Assembly: GCF_014596915.1 (NCBI RefSeq) | Contig: NZ_JACVWU010000037.1 | Location: 16,601 to 80,600, forward strand | Length of the DNA stretch: 64,000 nt | Direction of reading: 5' to 3' | DNA from: Streptomyces sp. TRM68416 | GTDB lineage: Bacteria > Actinomycetota > Actinomycetes > Streptomycetales > Streptomycetaceae | Shown: one piece after another, positions 29,270-37,765 of the stretch | Numbering within the stretch: position 1 is the stretch's first letter | How the letters are laid out: each line of letters starts with the position of its first letter | The notes under the pieces: model-generated | What the model was told of the DNA's origin: nothing | The model's database searches: none | What the model saw: only the letters and a program-made list of their open reading frames with translations | Program-made: the position numbers and the translations under genes

Positions 29270-29589
29270 ATGCGAAGAATGCCCAATTTTAGGGGAATTC
29301 TGAAGCATATGACAGTGTCTGCGCGCCGATGGAACACAAGGGATGGAAGGGATGACTGGGACACAGGCATAGTCCAGGCATAACGAGTGCACAACACCCG
29401 GTGCGCGAGACGCCAAAAGCGGTGCACGATTCGTACCTGCCTGCGATTATCAGGACCGCTTCACTGAACCTCCACATTGAGCCACGGAGGCGAAGCAACA
29501 GGGACAAGGACGCGGGAGCCCTATCCTTGTCCCCGGCAACGTCACGGATCAGCCCGCACCCGGGCACCAAGACAGAGGCCACCACACCC
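29270..29589. other. Intergenic region between GTPase operon and tRNA
   Basis: About 320 bases, less GC-rich than the surroundings. It should hold divergent promoters for the minus-strand GTPase operon and the plus-strand tRNA. I see no gene or clear repeat. Confidence 0.4.
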
Positions 29590-29662
29590 GGCCCCCGTAG
29601 CTCAGTGGATAGAGCAGGCGCCTTCTAAGCGCTTGGCCGCAGGTTCGAGTCCTGCCGGGGGC
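29590..29662 (+). tRNA. tRNA-Arg (anticodon TCT)
   Basis: A 73-base cloverleaf: acceptor arms GCCCCCG and CGGGGGC, D arm GCTCAGTGGATAGAGC, anticodon loop CTTCTAA with TCT, T arm CAGGTTCGAGTCCTG. CCA is not encoded. tRNA-Arg genes are frequent integration sites for actinomycete elements, and an integrase lies 2.3 kb away, but no second copy of this 3' end is visible in the window. Confidence 0.97.
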
Positions 29663-29671
29663 GCCCAGTCT

Positions 29672-29697
29672 CCGCCCTCCCGTCGGGAGGGCGTTTT
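29672..29697 (+). terminator. Rho-independent terminator after tRNA-Arg
   Basis: CGCCCTCCC and GGGAGGGCG pair around a GTC loop and are followed by TTTTT. It directly follows the tRNA. Confidence 0.9.
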
Positions 29698-29922
29698 TGC
29701 TGGTCAGAGGCCGTTTATCGAGCTCGGCGGAGCAGCTTCGCGGGTGCGGGTGGACACTCGGGCGGAGTCTGCTGGTGTCCGGCTGGGGACGATTTCGTCC
29801 GGCCCTCGGCGGGTGTTCTTCCCGAAAACTTCCCGAAGTTTCGGTGCGGCCTCTCTACAGTCGCCGCAGGACGACCGCGTCGCCTCGACCGAACAGATGG
29901 GGCAAATCGGCATACAGGTTGA

Positions 29923-31866
29923 ATGGGTGCTGGATATCAGATCATCCTTGCCACCATGAGTCTCGCCTCCACCTCCTTCGACGTGCCCGACACGGGCGCC
30001 TACGCACACGACTGGGCCCTGGTCGACGTGGAGACATCGGGACTCATGGCCCGGCGAGATCGCGTCCTCTCCGTCGCGGTGATCACGATCAGTCCGGACG
30101 GCGAGCAGACCGGCGAGTTCTCGACACTGCTCAATCCGGGCTGTGATCCGGGACCTGTGGAGGTGCACGGGCTGACCGTCGAGCGGTTACAGGGGGCACC
30201 GACGTTCGACCAGGTCGCCGGGCGGATCGGAGCGATGCTTCAGGACCGGGTCCTGGTCGCCCACAACGCCCAGTTCGACTACGACTTCCTGGCCTACGAG
30301 TTTGCCCGTGCGCGGATGTGGCTGCCAGTGTCGCAGCGGCTGTGCACCCTGGCTCTGAATCGCCAGGTGGATCCGCCGACGGACGACATGAAGCTCGGCA
30401 CCCTCGCCGCCCATTACGGCATCCCCCAGCAGCGTGCGCACGATGCGCTGGACGACACCCGCGTGCTGGCCGGGATCTTGCGGGCGTCACTGCGCGAGGC
30501 GGCGCGGCTCGATCTGCCCTTGCCGCTGGTGACCTGCCCGCCCCGGGCAGAGTCCCAGTTCACGCCGAAGCCGCCGAAGACTCCCTGCGCCTACCGCAAT
30601 CCGGGACGGCTGACTCCCGGCGAGCCACTCCAGCAGGGGATGAAGGTCGCGATCACCGGTGAGACCGCCCATGCCCGGGCGGAGCTGGTCGGGCGGGCAG
30701 TCGCCGCCGGGCTGAACATGATGACCTCCGTCAGCCGGCACACCAGCGTGCTGGTCACCAATGAACCGGCGTCCGATTCGGCAAAGGCCCGACGCGCACT
30801 CGCCGAGGGCGTGCCGGTCATCGACGAGCACACCTTCCTGCGGCTGTTGGCCGACGTACGGCCGGGGGCAGCGCATCAGACGACGGCCGTCGCTGTCACC
30901 CCGGTGGCCGAGCCGGAAGCAGAACCCGTCGTCGGCCCCGTGGAGTCGGCGCCCACCACGACCTCTGCCGCACCCGTGCCGGAGGCCGCGGCCCTCCCCA
31001 AGATCGCCCCCGGTGCGGGGACACCCACTCCGCGCCGGCCGACGCCCCCCATCGGCACCTTGGACAAGCCTCTGGCCGGGCGTCGCGTGCTGGTGCTCGG
31101 TGGTGTCCATGCCGATGCCGCGGCGGCCCGTACCCGCATCGTCGAGCTGGGCGGCTCAGCGGCGGTCAACCTGTCCGCCAGCGTTACCGACGTCGTACTC
31201 CTGGAGGGAGGGCAGGGCGACCGGCGCATGAGCCGCATCACCGCCCTCGAACTCCCCGTGCACGACCTCCACTGGCTCACCGCTCCGAACGCCACCGCCC
31301 CGGCCACGGCGGCCCTCCGGCCCCAGGAGCCGCACGTGATCCCGCGAGGCGGTGTCATCGACCTGCCCAGGCCGCACGGCAGACCTGCGCCGGAGTGGTA
31401 CGTCACCGCTGGCTGGGCCCCGCAGTCCGACTACGAGATCGACGTCGTCGCCTTCCTCCTCGACGAGGACGAACAGGTCACCTTCGACGAGGACTTCATT
31501 TTCTACGGGGCCCCGGAGAGCCCGGCTGGAACCGCGCGGCTGCTGACCGGCGGCCCTGCCGAACAGACCATCGCCCTCAACCTGGCCTCCCTGCCGCCCG
31601 CGACGCGCAAGGTCGTCGTCGCTGCCGCCATCGACGGCGCCACCACCTTCGGGACGGTCGGTGCGATCCAGGTCGGTGCGGCCCCCGGCAGCAGCGGCGC
31701 ACCGCTCGCCCGGGCAACCCTGGATGCCGCCACCACAGAACGCACCATGCTCCTCGCGGAGATCTACCGCAGGGGCCCGGTGTGGCGCCTACGAGCCGTC
31801 GGCCAGGGCTACGACCACGGCCTCGACGCCCTCGCACGCGGATACGGCGTCGACATCGCCGAGTGA
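29923..31866 (+). CDS. DEDDh exonuclease-BRCT-TerD fusion protein
   Basis: A 647-residue multidomain protein. The exonuclease of DNA polymerase III epsilon type covers about 30-190: D35 and E37 in LVDVETSG, then VAHNAQFDYDFL and the AHDALDDTRVL segment. One BRCT-like unit (about 240-300) begins MKVAITGETAHARAELVG; a second degenerate one (about 370-440) begins GRRVLVLGGVHADAAAA. The C-terminal 165 residues form a TerD fold: YEIDVVAFLLDEDEQV, FIFYGAP and AEIYRRGPVWRLRAVGQGY. Codon 89 is TTA. ATG 29956 is an alternative start. Probably DNA repair or anti-phage stress response; whether it belongs to the chromosome or the element is unclear. Confidence 0.85.
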   Translation: MGAGYQIILATMSLASTSFDVPDTGAYAHDWALVDVETSGLMARRDRVLSVAVITISPDGEQTGEFSTLLNPGCDPGPVEVHGLTVERLQGAPTFDQVAGRIGAMLQDRVLVAHNAQFDYDFLAYEFARARMWLPVSQRLCTLALNRQVDPPTDDMKLGTLAAHYGIPQQRAHDALDDTRVLAGILRASLREAARLDLPLPLVTCPPRAESQFTPKPPKTPCAYRNPGRLTPGEPLQQGMKVAITGETAHARAELVGRAVAAGLNMMTSVSRHTSVLVTNEPASDSAKARRALAEGVPVIDEHTFLRLLADVRPGAAHQTTAVAVTPVAEPEAEPVVGPVESAPTTTSAAPVPEAAALPKIAPGAGTPTPRRPTPPIGTLDKPLAGRRVLVLGGVHADAAAARTRIVELGGSAAVNLSASVTDVVLLEGGQGDRRMSRITALELPVHDLHWLTAPNATAPATAALRPQEPHVIPRGGVIDLPRPHGRPAPEWYVTAGWAPQSDYEIDVVAFLLDEDEQVTFDEDFIFYGAPESPAGTARLLTGGPAEQTIALNLASLPPATRKVVVAAAIDGATTFGTVGAIQVGAAPGSSGAPLARATLDAATTERTMLLAEIYRRGPVWRLRAVGQGYDHGLDALARGYGVDIAE

Positions 31867-31911
31867 ACACCGGTGCCGGAGGCAGAGGTCCGTGCGTCTC
31901 CTGGGTCCGGG

Positions 31912-33348
31912 TCAGGCCCGGCGACGCGGTGCGGACGTGGATCCAGGCGGGGGAACCGGCATGCTCGGGGCCGGCCCGGCGGGCAGTCGCTGGGGGCCTT
32001 CGATGCGCTGCTGGAGCTCGGCGAGCTGGCCCGTGATGCAGCGGGCGTAGGTGGCGAGCAGGACGGGGACGCTGTTGCCGGCCCACTCGGCGACCTGGGC
32101 GGGTGGGATGCCGTTGTTGAGCCAGGTGGTCAGGCAGGTGTGGCGCAGGTCGTAGACGCGCTTGCCCACGGGTGACTCGTATTCGTGCTCTGGCAGGACC
32201 GCCTTGCGAGCCTTGTTCCAGGCGCGGCGGAAGACCGATCCGGCCAGCAGCCCGCCCTTCTCGCCGGGGAAGAAGAGGTCGCCCGGCTGGAGGCCGTCCC
32301 TTTTGATCAGGTCGCGGAGGACAGCGACGAGTGCCGGGTGGGCGGGGACGGGGCGGGTGTCGCCCTCGGCACGGCCCTTGAGGTCGCGGGTTTCATGGAC
32401 GCGGCCGTCGTCGGTCCACTGGCTGCCGACCTCGGGCTCGGCGGTGTGGACGAGCAGCTCGCCCCAGCCCTCGGCAGGCAATGTGGTGGCGCTGACGCGG
32501 AGGGCTACGGCCTCCTCCGGCCGCAGTCCGGCGTAGTAGAGGGTGGCGAAGAAGGCGTGGAGGCGGTGGCCGGTGCGGGGACGGTCGGCGATCCAGGCCA
32601 GGAGGCTGGCGACCTGACCCGGGTTGAGCAGCGACCGCTTGTCGACGGCCTCGGCCACCTTGGGGGCGGCGCCTTCCTGCTTGCCCTTCGGGAGCGGGTT
32701 GGCGGTGAGGATCTTCTGCCGGACGGCGTACTTCATCGCCACGTTGAGGATCCGCTGCTCGCGCTTGACGGAGCTGGCGGCGGCCGGGCTGCCGTCCAGA
32801 AGTGTGTCGAGCGCATGCAGGACGGCGTCGACGCGTTTGGTGTCCTCCCAGGCCGTCATGGGCAGGGAGTTGCGGGCTATCCACGACAGGACGGTGCGGA
32901 CCTCGGGCGGCGCCTCGTCGCGTCGGATCTTGTTGAAGGCGTACTCGCGCAGGGCCCGGCGTACGTCGATCGGGTCGAAGCGGTCCGGGAGTTCGGTGCG
33001 CAGCAATGCGAGGGTGACCTTGGTGAGGGCCTTGGCGGTGTTCTTGCGGTTGTTGGCCGAGATGCGCGGCCACTTCATGTCGACGTACTGGAGGGCGAAT
33101 TCGTAGCAGGTGACCTCGGCGGCCGACGTGGCGTGTGAGACCGGCAGGCCGGTGTCCATGTCGAACGGTTCGCCGTTGTTCGCGGCTACGCGCAGCGTTG
33201 CGCGGAAGGATTCGGCGAGCGCGCTCGTGGCATAACTCTGGCCGTGGCGCCTTCCGTTGACGGACCACCGGACGGTGTAGCTGGTCTTGCGCTTTCCCCT
33301 GTAGATCTCCGTGTCGTAGAAGCGGACCTTGTAGGACCGGTTACTCAA
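31912..33348 (-). CDS. int: Tyrosine site-specific integrase
   Basis: A 478-residue tyrosine recombinase with an N-terminal AP2-like arm-binding segment (KVRFYDTEIYRGKRKTSYTVRW), a core-binding domain and a catalytic domain: first arginine in AGLRPEEAVALRV, YDLRHTCLTTWLNNG box, and nucleophile tyrosine in LLATYARC. Its start overlaps the stop of the excisionase gene by 4 bases. The 3' end lies 45 bases from the convergent exonuclease gene, where attL may lie. Confidence 0.95.
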   Translation of the reverse strand: MSNRSYKVRFYDTEIYRGKRKTSYTVRWSVNGRRHGQSYATSALAESFRATLRVAANNGEPFDMDTGLPVSHATSAAEVTCYEFALQYVDMKWPRISANNRKNTAKALTKVTLALLRTELPDRFDPIDVRRALREYAFNKIRRDEAPPEVRTVLSWIARNSLPMTAWEDTKRVDAVLHALDTLLDGSPAAASSVKREQRILNVAMKYAVRQKILTANPLPKGKQEGAAPKVAEAVDKRSLLNPGQVASLLAWIADRPRTGHRLHAFFATLYYAGLRPEEAVALRVSATTLPAEGWGELLVHTAEPEVGSQWTDDGRVHETRDLKGRAEGDTRPVPAHPALVAVLRDLIKRDGLQPGDLFFPGEKGGLLAGSVFRRAWNKARKAVLPEHEYESPVGKRVYDLRHTCLTTWLNNGIPPAQVAEWAGNSVPVLLATYARCITGQLAELQQRIEGPQRLPAGPAPSMPVPPPGSTSAPRRRA

Positions 33349-33545
33349 GCGTGGTCCTCGCAGTCGGTCAGCCAGTTCTCGTAGTCACTGCGGCGGATGC
33401 GCAAAGCGCCGTTGGGGATGCGTATGCAGCGCGGGGCTGTGCCCTTCTTGCGCCAGTCGTAGAAGGTGGAGCGGGAGATGCGGAGGTCGTCGCAGAACTC
33501 GTCGACCGTGAGTTTGTCGGTGGGGCGGTGGGGCGGAGACGTCAA
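33345..33545 (-). CDS. xis: Excisionase-type helix-turn-helix protein
   Basis: A 66-residue MerR/Xis-like winged helix: LTVDEFCDDLRISRSTFYDW, then GALRIRRSDYENWL. Such proteins direct excision with the neighbouring integrase. The gene overlaps int by 4 bases and is the first gene of the leftward unit. Confidence 0.9.
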   Translation of the reverse strand: MTSPPHRPTDKLTVDEFCDDLRISRSTFYDWRKKGTAPRCIRIPNGALRIRRSDYENWLTDCEDHA

Positions 33546-34083
33546 GCGGTGCTCCTTGGGCAGGGGGCGGGGGTGTCCTGCGTTTGCGCCGGGTCAGCGC
33601 GAAAGGCAGGCGGACTGTGGAGTTGCCAGTCGATAGCGGCGTGGATCCGTGGGCAGGGTCAGCACCTCGATTGGCACCACAACTATCCATAGAATCGCCG
33701 GTTTCGCTAACCGGCGATCGTCGTCTATATTGCGCTCGCGCGGTCCGCCGCGAAGTGGTTTCCCAGGGGCAGGAAGTACCGATAACCGGCACATCAATCG
33801 ACTATTTCGTCAACCGGCGATCGTGCCCTAAAGTTTTGGGACCGCCTTCTACCGCCTTCTTTTTCGGCGCCCTTTCTGCCGTGAGAGATGTCGCGGGATA
33901 GGGCTGGACTTGCGCGGCCCGGGTGTGGCTATGTGTTGACGGCACCCCGGAAAGCGCGAGCGGCCACCAGTGCGCCACGCGCCGCCGGCCGGTCAACTCC
34001 CCCACCCCTGATGCCCGTATCGCCACGACGACGGTGAGCCGTGGGTGCCCGCCCACCTGCAACTGAGTGAGGAACCGCCCCTC
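33546..34083. promoter_or_regulatory. Divergent control region with inverted and direct repeats
   Basis: The 540-base gap between leftward xis-int and the rightward replication genes contains a 10-bp inverted repeat (ATCGCCGGTT at 33694-33703 with AACCGGCGAT at 33709-33718). Its right part recurs as TTTCGYYAACCGGCGATCGT at 33702-33721 and 33805-33824, and a partial site ATAACCGGC lies at 33782. These look like regulator or initiator binding sites; local AT content is raised. No gene is supported here. Confidence 0.65.
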
Positions 34084-35000
34084 TTGGCCCGAATCCGCAC
34101 CATCAAGCCCGAAGCCTTCGTCTCCGAGTCCCTGGCCGCCGTCTCCCTGACCGCCGAGCGCACCTTCATCGGCCTGCTCACCCAGGCCGACGACCAGGGC
34201 CGCCACCGCGACCACGCCGCGATCATCGCCGGACAACTGTGGGTGCTGCGCCCGGAGCACGCGCCCTCGGACGTCGAGACGGACCTCGCCCAGCTCGCCG
34301 ACGCCGGGCTGATCTGCCGCTACACAGGGCTCGACGACAAGCGGTACCTGCACATCGTCACCTGGCATCAGCACCAGAAGATCAACCGGCCCAGCAAGAG
34401 CCGCCTCCCCGCCTGCCCGCACCACGACGCCCCGGCAGGAACCACGCCAAGCCCCACGGGGGTCGGCTTCACGGAGCCCTCACCACCCCTCAGGGAGCCC
34501 TCCGTGCAGACTCACGCGAGATGCGCGAGCCCGCACCGAATCCGGACACCGACAACGAATCCGCAGGTCAGGAGGGATTCACAGAGCCCTCCATGAGGGC
34601 TCACGGAGAGCGCCCGGAGCCGTCGGTGACGTCTCACGGTACGGATCTAGGACCTAGGATCATGGACCTAGGAAGTACCCCTTCGGGGGGCGCGAGCGCC
34701 CACGCACCCGACACCGTCTCGGCCCGGCAGCTGATCGCCGAGTACGTCGCTGCGTGCGCCCACCGTCCACCAACCGGCGTCCTGGACCATCTCGGCCGGG
34801 AAGTGCGCAAGATGCTCGCCGAGGGCATCGCCCCCGCCCACATCCGGGCCGGACTCGAACGCCACCGAGCCAAGGGCCTCCATCCCAGCACCTTGCCGAG
34901 TCTCGTCCACGAGGCCATGAACGCCGCGCCCGTCCCGGTCGGCCACACGCCGTGGACAAACCCCAGCGACATCGACGCCGCCTACGGAGGTGACCTCTGA
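34084..35000 (+). pseudogene. Frameshifted replication-type protein of phage/AICE origin
   Basis: The first frame from TTG 34084 encodes ARIRTIKPEAFVSESLAA, then RTFIGLLTQADDQGRH and the HQKINRPSKSRLPAC segment, a conserved N-terminal domain of phage and integrative-element replication proteins. Between about 34440 and 34530 coding switches to another frame, which continues with SREMREPAPNPDTDN and a helical C-terminal domain (QLIAEYVAACAHRPPTGVL) to the stop at 34998-35000. A single missing base, for example near the GGGGG at 34459-34463, explains the break. It could be a real mutation, a sequencing error or, less likely, programmed frameshifting. Confidence 0.7.
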
Positions 35001-35692
35001 CCGCCACCCTTGCCCAAGAGCCTCGCCAGGTCGGTCCGCTCGCCAACCGGCTCAACACGATCCTGGCCACCCGCGGTATCGACCCCCGCGTCACAGCCGA
35101 GGAACCGCCGCCCGAGCCCGTCACGGCGCTGGAACTCGCGGACGCCCGGATCCCCGCCCGCTACCGCCGAGCCCTGGCCGACCACCCCCAGATCACCGCC
35201 TGGGCCGACCACATCGCCGGAGCAGGACGCCCCGGGCCCGGAGGTCCAGGAATCGCCGAGGGCCCGTCGCTGCTGATCGCCGGCCCCACCGGCACCGGCA
35301 AGACCCACCAGGCGTACGGCGCCGTCCGCGCCCTCCTGACCCGAGGTGTCCGCCTGCGCTGGGAGGCAACGACCTCCGCCGACCTGCACGCGCGGCTCCG
35401 TCCCCGAGCAGGCCACGACGCCGAACGGGACCTGCAGACGCTGGCCCGTTGCCCGCTGCTGGTCCTGGACGACCTCGGCGCGGCCAAGACCAGCGAGTGG
35501 ACCGAGGAGCTCACCTACCGGCTGATCAACCACCGGTACGAGCACATGCTCCCCACCCTCATCACCACCAACCTCCCCACCGCCGAGCTGCGCACCGCGC
35601 TCGGCGACCGCGTCGCCTCCCGCCTCGCCGAGATGACCGAACGCGTCATCCTCACCGGCCCCGACCGACGCCGCACCGCACCCGCCGCCTGA
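34997..35692 (+). CDS. DnaC/IstB-like ATPase (helicase loader type), apparent CTG start
   Basis: A 231-residue AAA+ ATPase: Walker A LLIAGPTGTGKTHQA, Walker B LLVLDDLGAAK, sensor I LITTNLP and an arginine finger region in DRVASRLAEM. This fits DnaC-type helicase loaders that accompany replication initiators in phages. The frame has no ATG, GTG or TTG before the conserved region; the only suitable codon is CTG 34997, overlapping the preceding stop and 6 bases after GGAGG at 34986-34990. Confidence 0.85.
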   Translation: MTATLAQEPRQVGPLANRLNTILATRGIDPRVTAEEPPPEPVTALELADARIPARYRRALADHPQITAWADHIAGAGRPGPGGPGIAEGPSLLIAGPTGTGKTHQAYGAVRALLTRGVRLRWEATTSADLHARLRPRAGHDAERDLQTLARCPLLVLDDLGAAKTSEWTEELTYRLINHRYEHMLPTLITTNLPTAELRTALGDRVASRLAEMTERVILTGPDRRRTAPAA

Positions 35693-35786
35693 CGGCGGCA
35701 CCGCGTCTCCCCCTTCCCACCCTCACCTCGCCCCGCCCGCGCACAGGCATGCCCTCACACGCGCGAGCCCTTTGGAGAGCCCCTGC

Positions 35787-37115
35787 ATGACACCTGGCAA
35801 CACCGTGACCACAAGCGCCGCAGAGACTCCGGCAGCATCCCTGGCGCACTGGACCACCTCCCCCACCGCCGCCGTGCTGCTGCTCGTCGCCCTCGCCCTG
35901 ACCGCTGGATGGCGGTGGCAGCGCGTCCGCAAGCCCGGCAACCGGCAGCGACGTCGCACCGCCTCGATCCCGGTTGCCGCCGTCGCCGCGATCGGCTGCA
36001 CCGCCTACAGCGCGGACACAAGCTGGCGCTTCGCCGCCGACTACCTCGACATGGGCGGCACCATCGAGCGCGCCGCGATGTTCGCCGTCGCCGAACTCGC
36101 CCTGTTCGCCACCGCCCTGATGGCCCGGGCTAACCTCAACGGCCCGAAGCAGGCGCCCGGCCTGCCCGGCACCCTCACCTGGGTGATCACCGGCGTGCAG
36201 ATCGTGCCTGCCTACGCCGAGTCCGGGCTGGTCGGCGGAACCGTGCGGGCCTTCGTCGGCCCGGTCCTGGCGGCGATGCTGTGGCACCTGGCCATGGGCA
36301 TCGAACTGCGCAACCGCAGCCCGCACGCCGACTCCCGCAGCCTGACCGCCGTCCTCGCCCGCCAGATACGCGAACGACTGCTGGCCCGCCTGGGGATCGC
36401 CGACCGGGACGCGGACGCCGCCCGGATCATCCGCGAGCGCGCCCTCGACCGGGCCGTCACCCTGATCCTGCGGGCAGAGGCCATGAAGCCCGAGAAACGT
36501 GCCAAGCGGCGAGGCCAGCGCCTCACCCGCCGCCTGCACCAGGCACTGGAGCAAGCCGACGTCGACCGCGACGAACGCCAGGACGATCTGCTACTGCGCA
36601 AACTCGCCACCCGGCAACAGGCCCTCGCCCTCGCCTCCATCCCCCTGCCCGCCCGCTGGCCCCACCCCGCCCCGGGGTCTATGGACGGATCCACGATCGC
36701 TGGCCTTCGGGCCAACACGGCAATTCGGGCGGAGATTCCGGACGGCCCGCCTTCAAAGGTCGCGGGTGATGACGCCGCCGACCGGGCACCCCGCCAGGCC
36801 GAAAACCGCCCGCAACAGCCCGCCCGCACCGCCACCATCCCGGAACCGAACCCGGGCGAGAAACCGCCGAACGTCGATCCGGGCAAGGCTGCGCGGGCGA
36901 AGTCGAATCGCCCGGGCCACAAGCCGCGGGCGACACGGGACCTCCTCACCGAGTACGCCCATCGCCTCCACCGCGACACCGGACGTCTCTCCCGTGACCT
37001 GTTGGAGAACGCCGTGCGCGAGGACGGCTACAGCGTCGCCAGCGACACCGCCGGAGAAGTCGTCCGCAGCGTCAAGGCCGACCTACGCACCAGGCCCGCC
37101 GGCCACCCGCAATGA
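35787..37115 (+). CDS. Spd-like (DUF2637-type) multi-spanning membrane protein
   Basis: A 442-residue protein with about five membrane helices in the first 190 residues, such as AAVLLLVALALTAGW and AAMFAVAELALFATALMAR, followed by a charged cytoplasmic half. The helix arrangement and position between a loader ATPase and mobilization genes resemble the DUF2637/Spd proteins of streptomycete plasmids, linked to intramycelial spread. The C-terminal segment LLTEYAHRLHRDTGRLSRDLL looks DNA- or protein-binding. The stop overlaps the MobC-like start. Confidence 0.7.
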   Translation: MTPGNTVTTSAAETPAASLAHWTTSPTAAVLLLVALALTAGWRWQRVRKPGNRQRRRTASIPVAAVAAIGCTAYSADTSWRFAADYLDMGGTIERAAMFAVAELALFATALMARANLNGPKQAPGLPGTLTWVITGVQIVPAYAESGLVGGTVRAFVGPVLAAMLWHLAMGIELRNRSPHADSRSLTAVLARQIRERLLARLGIADRDADAARIIRERALDRAVTLILRAEAMKPEKRAKRRGQRLTRRLHQALEQADVDRDERQDDLLLRKLATRQQALALASIPLPARWPHPAPGSMDGSTIAGLRANTAIRAEIPDGPPSKVAGDDAADRAPRQAENRPQQPARTATIPEPNPGEKPPNVDPGKAARAKSNRPGHKPRATRDLLTEYAHRLHRDTGRLSRDLLENAVREDGYSVASDTAGEVVRSVKADLRTRPAGHPQ

Positions 37116-37765
37116 AACCGCCCCTACACCCAAGCCCCAAGGAAGACCGCTCGATGCACGACTCGCACCACGCACTCCACGACGCCCAAAAGGAGATCAA
37201 CACCCCCACCTCAGCGCCAGCAAGTTGTACCGGGAGCAATGCTCCCGACGTTCCCGCCCCGGGGGTGGCGGGAACAGCTCGGTGCCAGGGGGCACCGGAC
37301 CGTAAGGCTGCGACCGAGGGCGGACCGCAGCCAGGAGGGAAGCAGGCCGAGTCCCTCGCGAAGAGACGTCAGCGCGCGCGTCTGCCGCGAGAGCGCAAGC
37401 GCCTGAAGCAGCCCAGCTGCCGTATGAACGACGCAGAGTTCAAGCGATTCACCGACGCCGCCGCCTACTGCGACCTGTCCAACGCCGCGTTCCTCGCCTA
37501 CGCCGCCGACAAGGCCGCTCGTGACCTGACTCGCACCGCCGCGGAGATCGCCACCGAACGGGAGGTCATCAACGAGCTGTTCGCCGCCCGCCGCCATCTG
37601 GGCCGCATGCACGGCCTGTTCAACCAGGTCGCCAAGGCCCTCAACTCCGGCGCCGACGCACCCCACCTGGACGCTGCGGCCGAGGCCGTCCAAAGCGCCG
37701 CCCGCCGGGTGGAGGACGCCGCCGACGCCCTGCTCGCCCACCGCGACGGCGGTGCCGCTGAGTGA
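37112..37765 (+). CDS. MobC-like relaxosome accessory protein
   Basis: A 217-residue protein with a disordered, basic first half and a C-terminal MobC-like domain: RMNDAEFKRFTDAAAYCDLSNAAFLAYAA, then the helical LGRMHGLFNQVAKALNSG segment conserved in mobilization proteins. Such proteins bind oriT and help the relaxase. Overlaps both neighbours by 4 bases, so the mobilization genes are translationally coupled. A start at ATG 37154 is possible. Confidence 0.8.
   Translation: MKPPLHPSPKEDRSMHDSHHALHDAQKEINTPTSAPASCTGSNAPDVPAPGVAGTARCQGAPDRKAATEGGPQPGGKQAESLAKRRQRARLPRERKRLKQPSCRMNDAEFKRFTDAAAYCDLSNAAFLAYAADKAARDLTRTAAEIATEREVINELFAARRHLGRMHGLFNQVAKALNSGADAPHLDAAAEAVQSAARRVEDAADALLAHRDGGAAE

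Noticed and set aside
25589..29383. 1264-residue plus-strand open frame opposite the GTPase pair
   Set aside because: Antisense shadow; both GTPases carry P-loops and are adjacent in a plausible operon.
29590..29662. tRNA-Arg 3' end as attL with a matching attR in the window
   Set aside because: No second copy of the TTCGAGTCCTGCC segment was found anywhere else in the window, so an att pair cannot be claimed.
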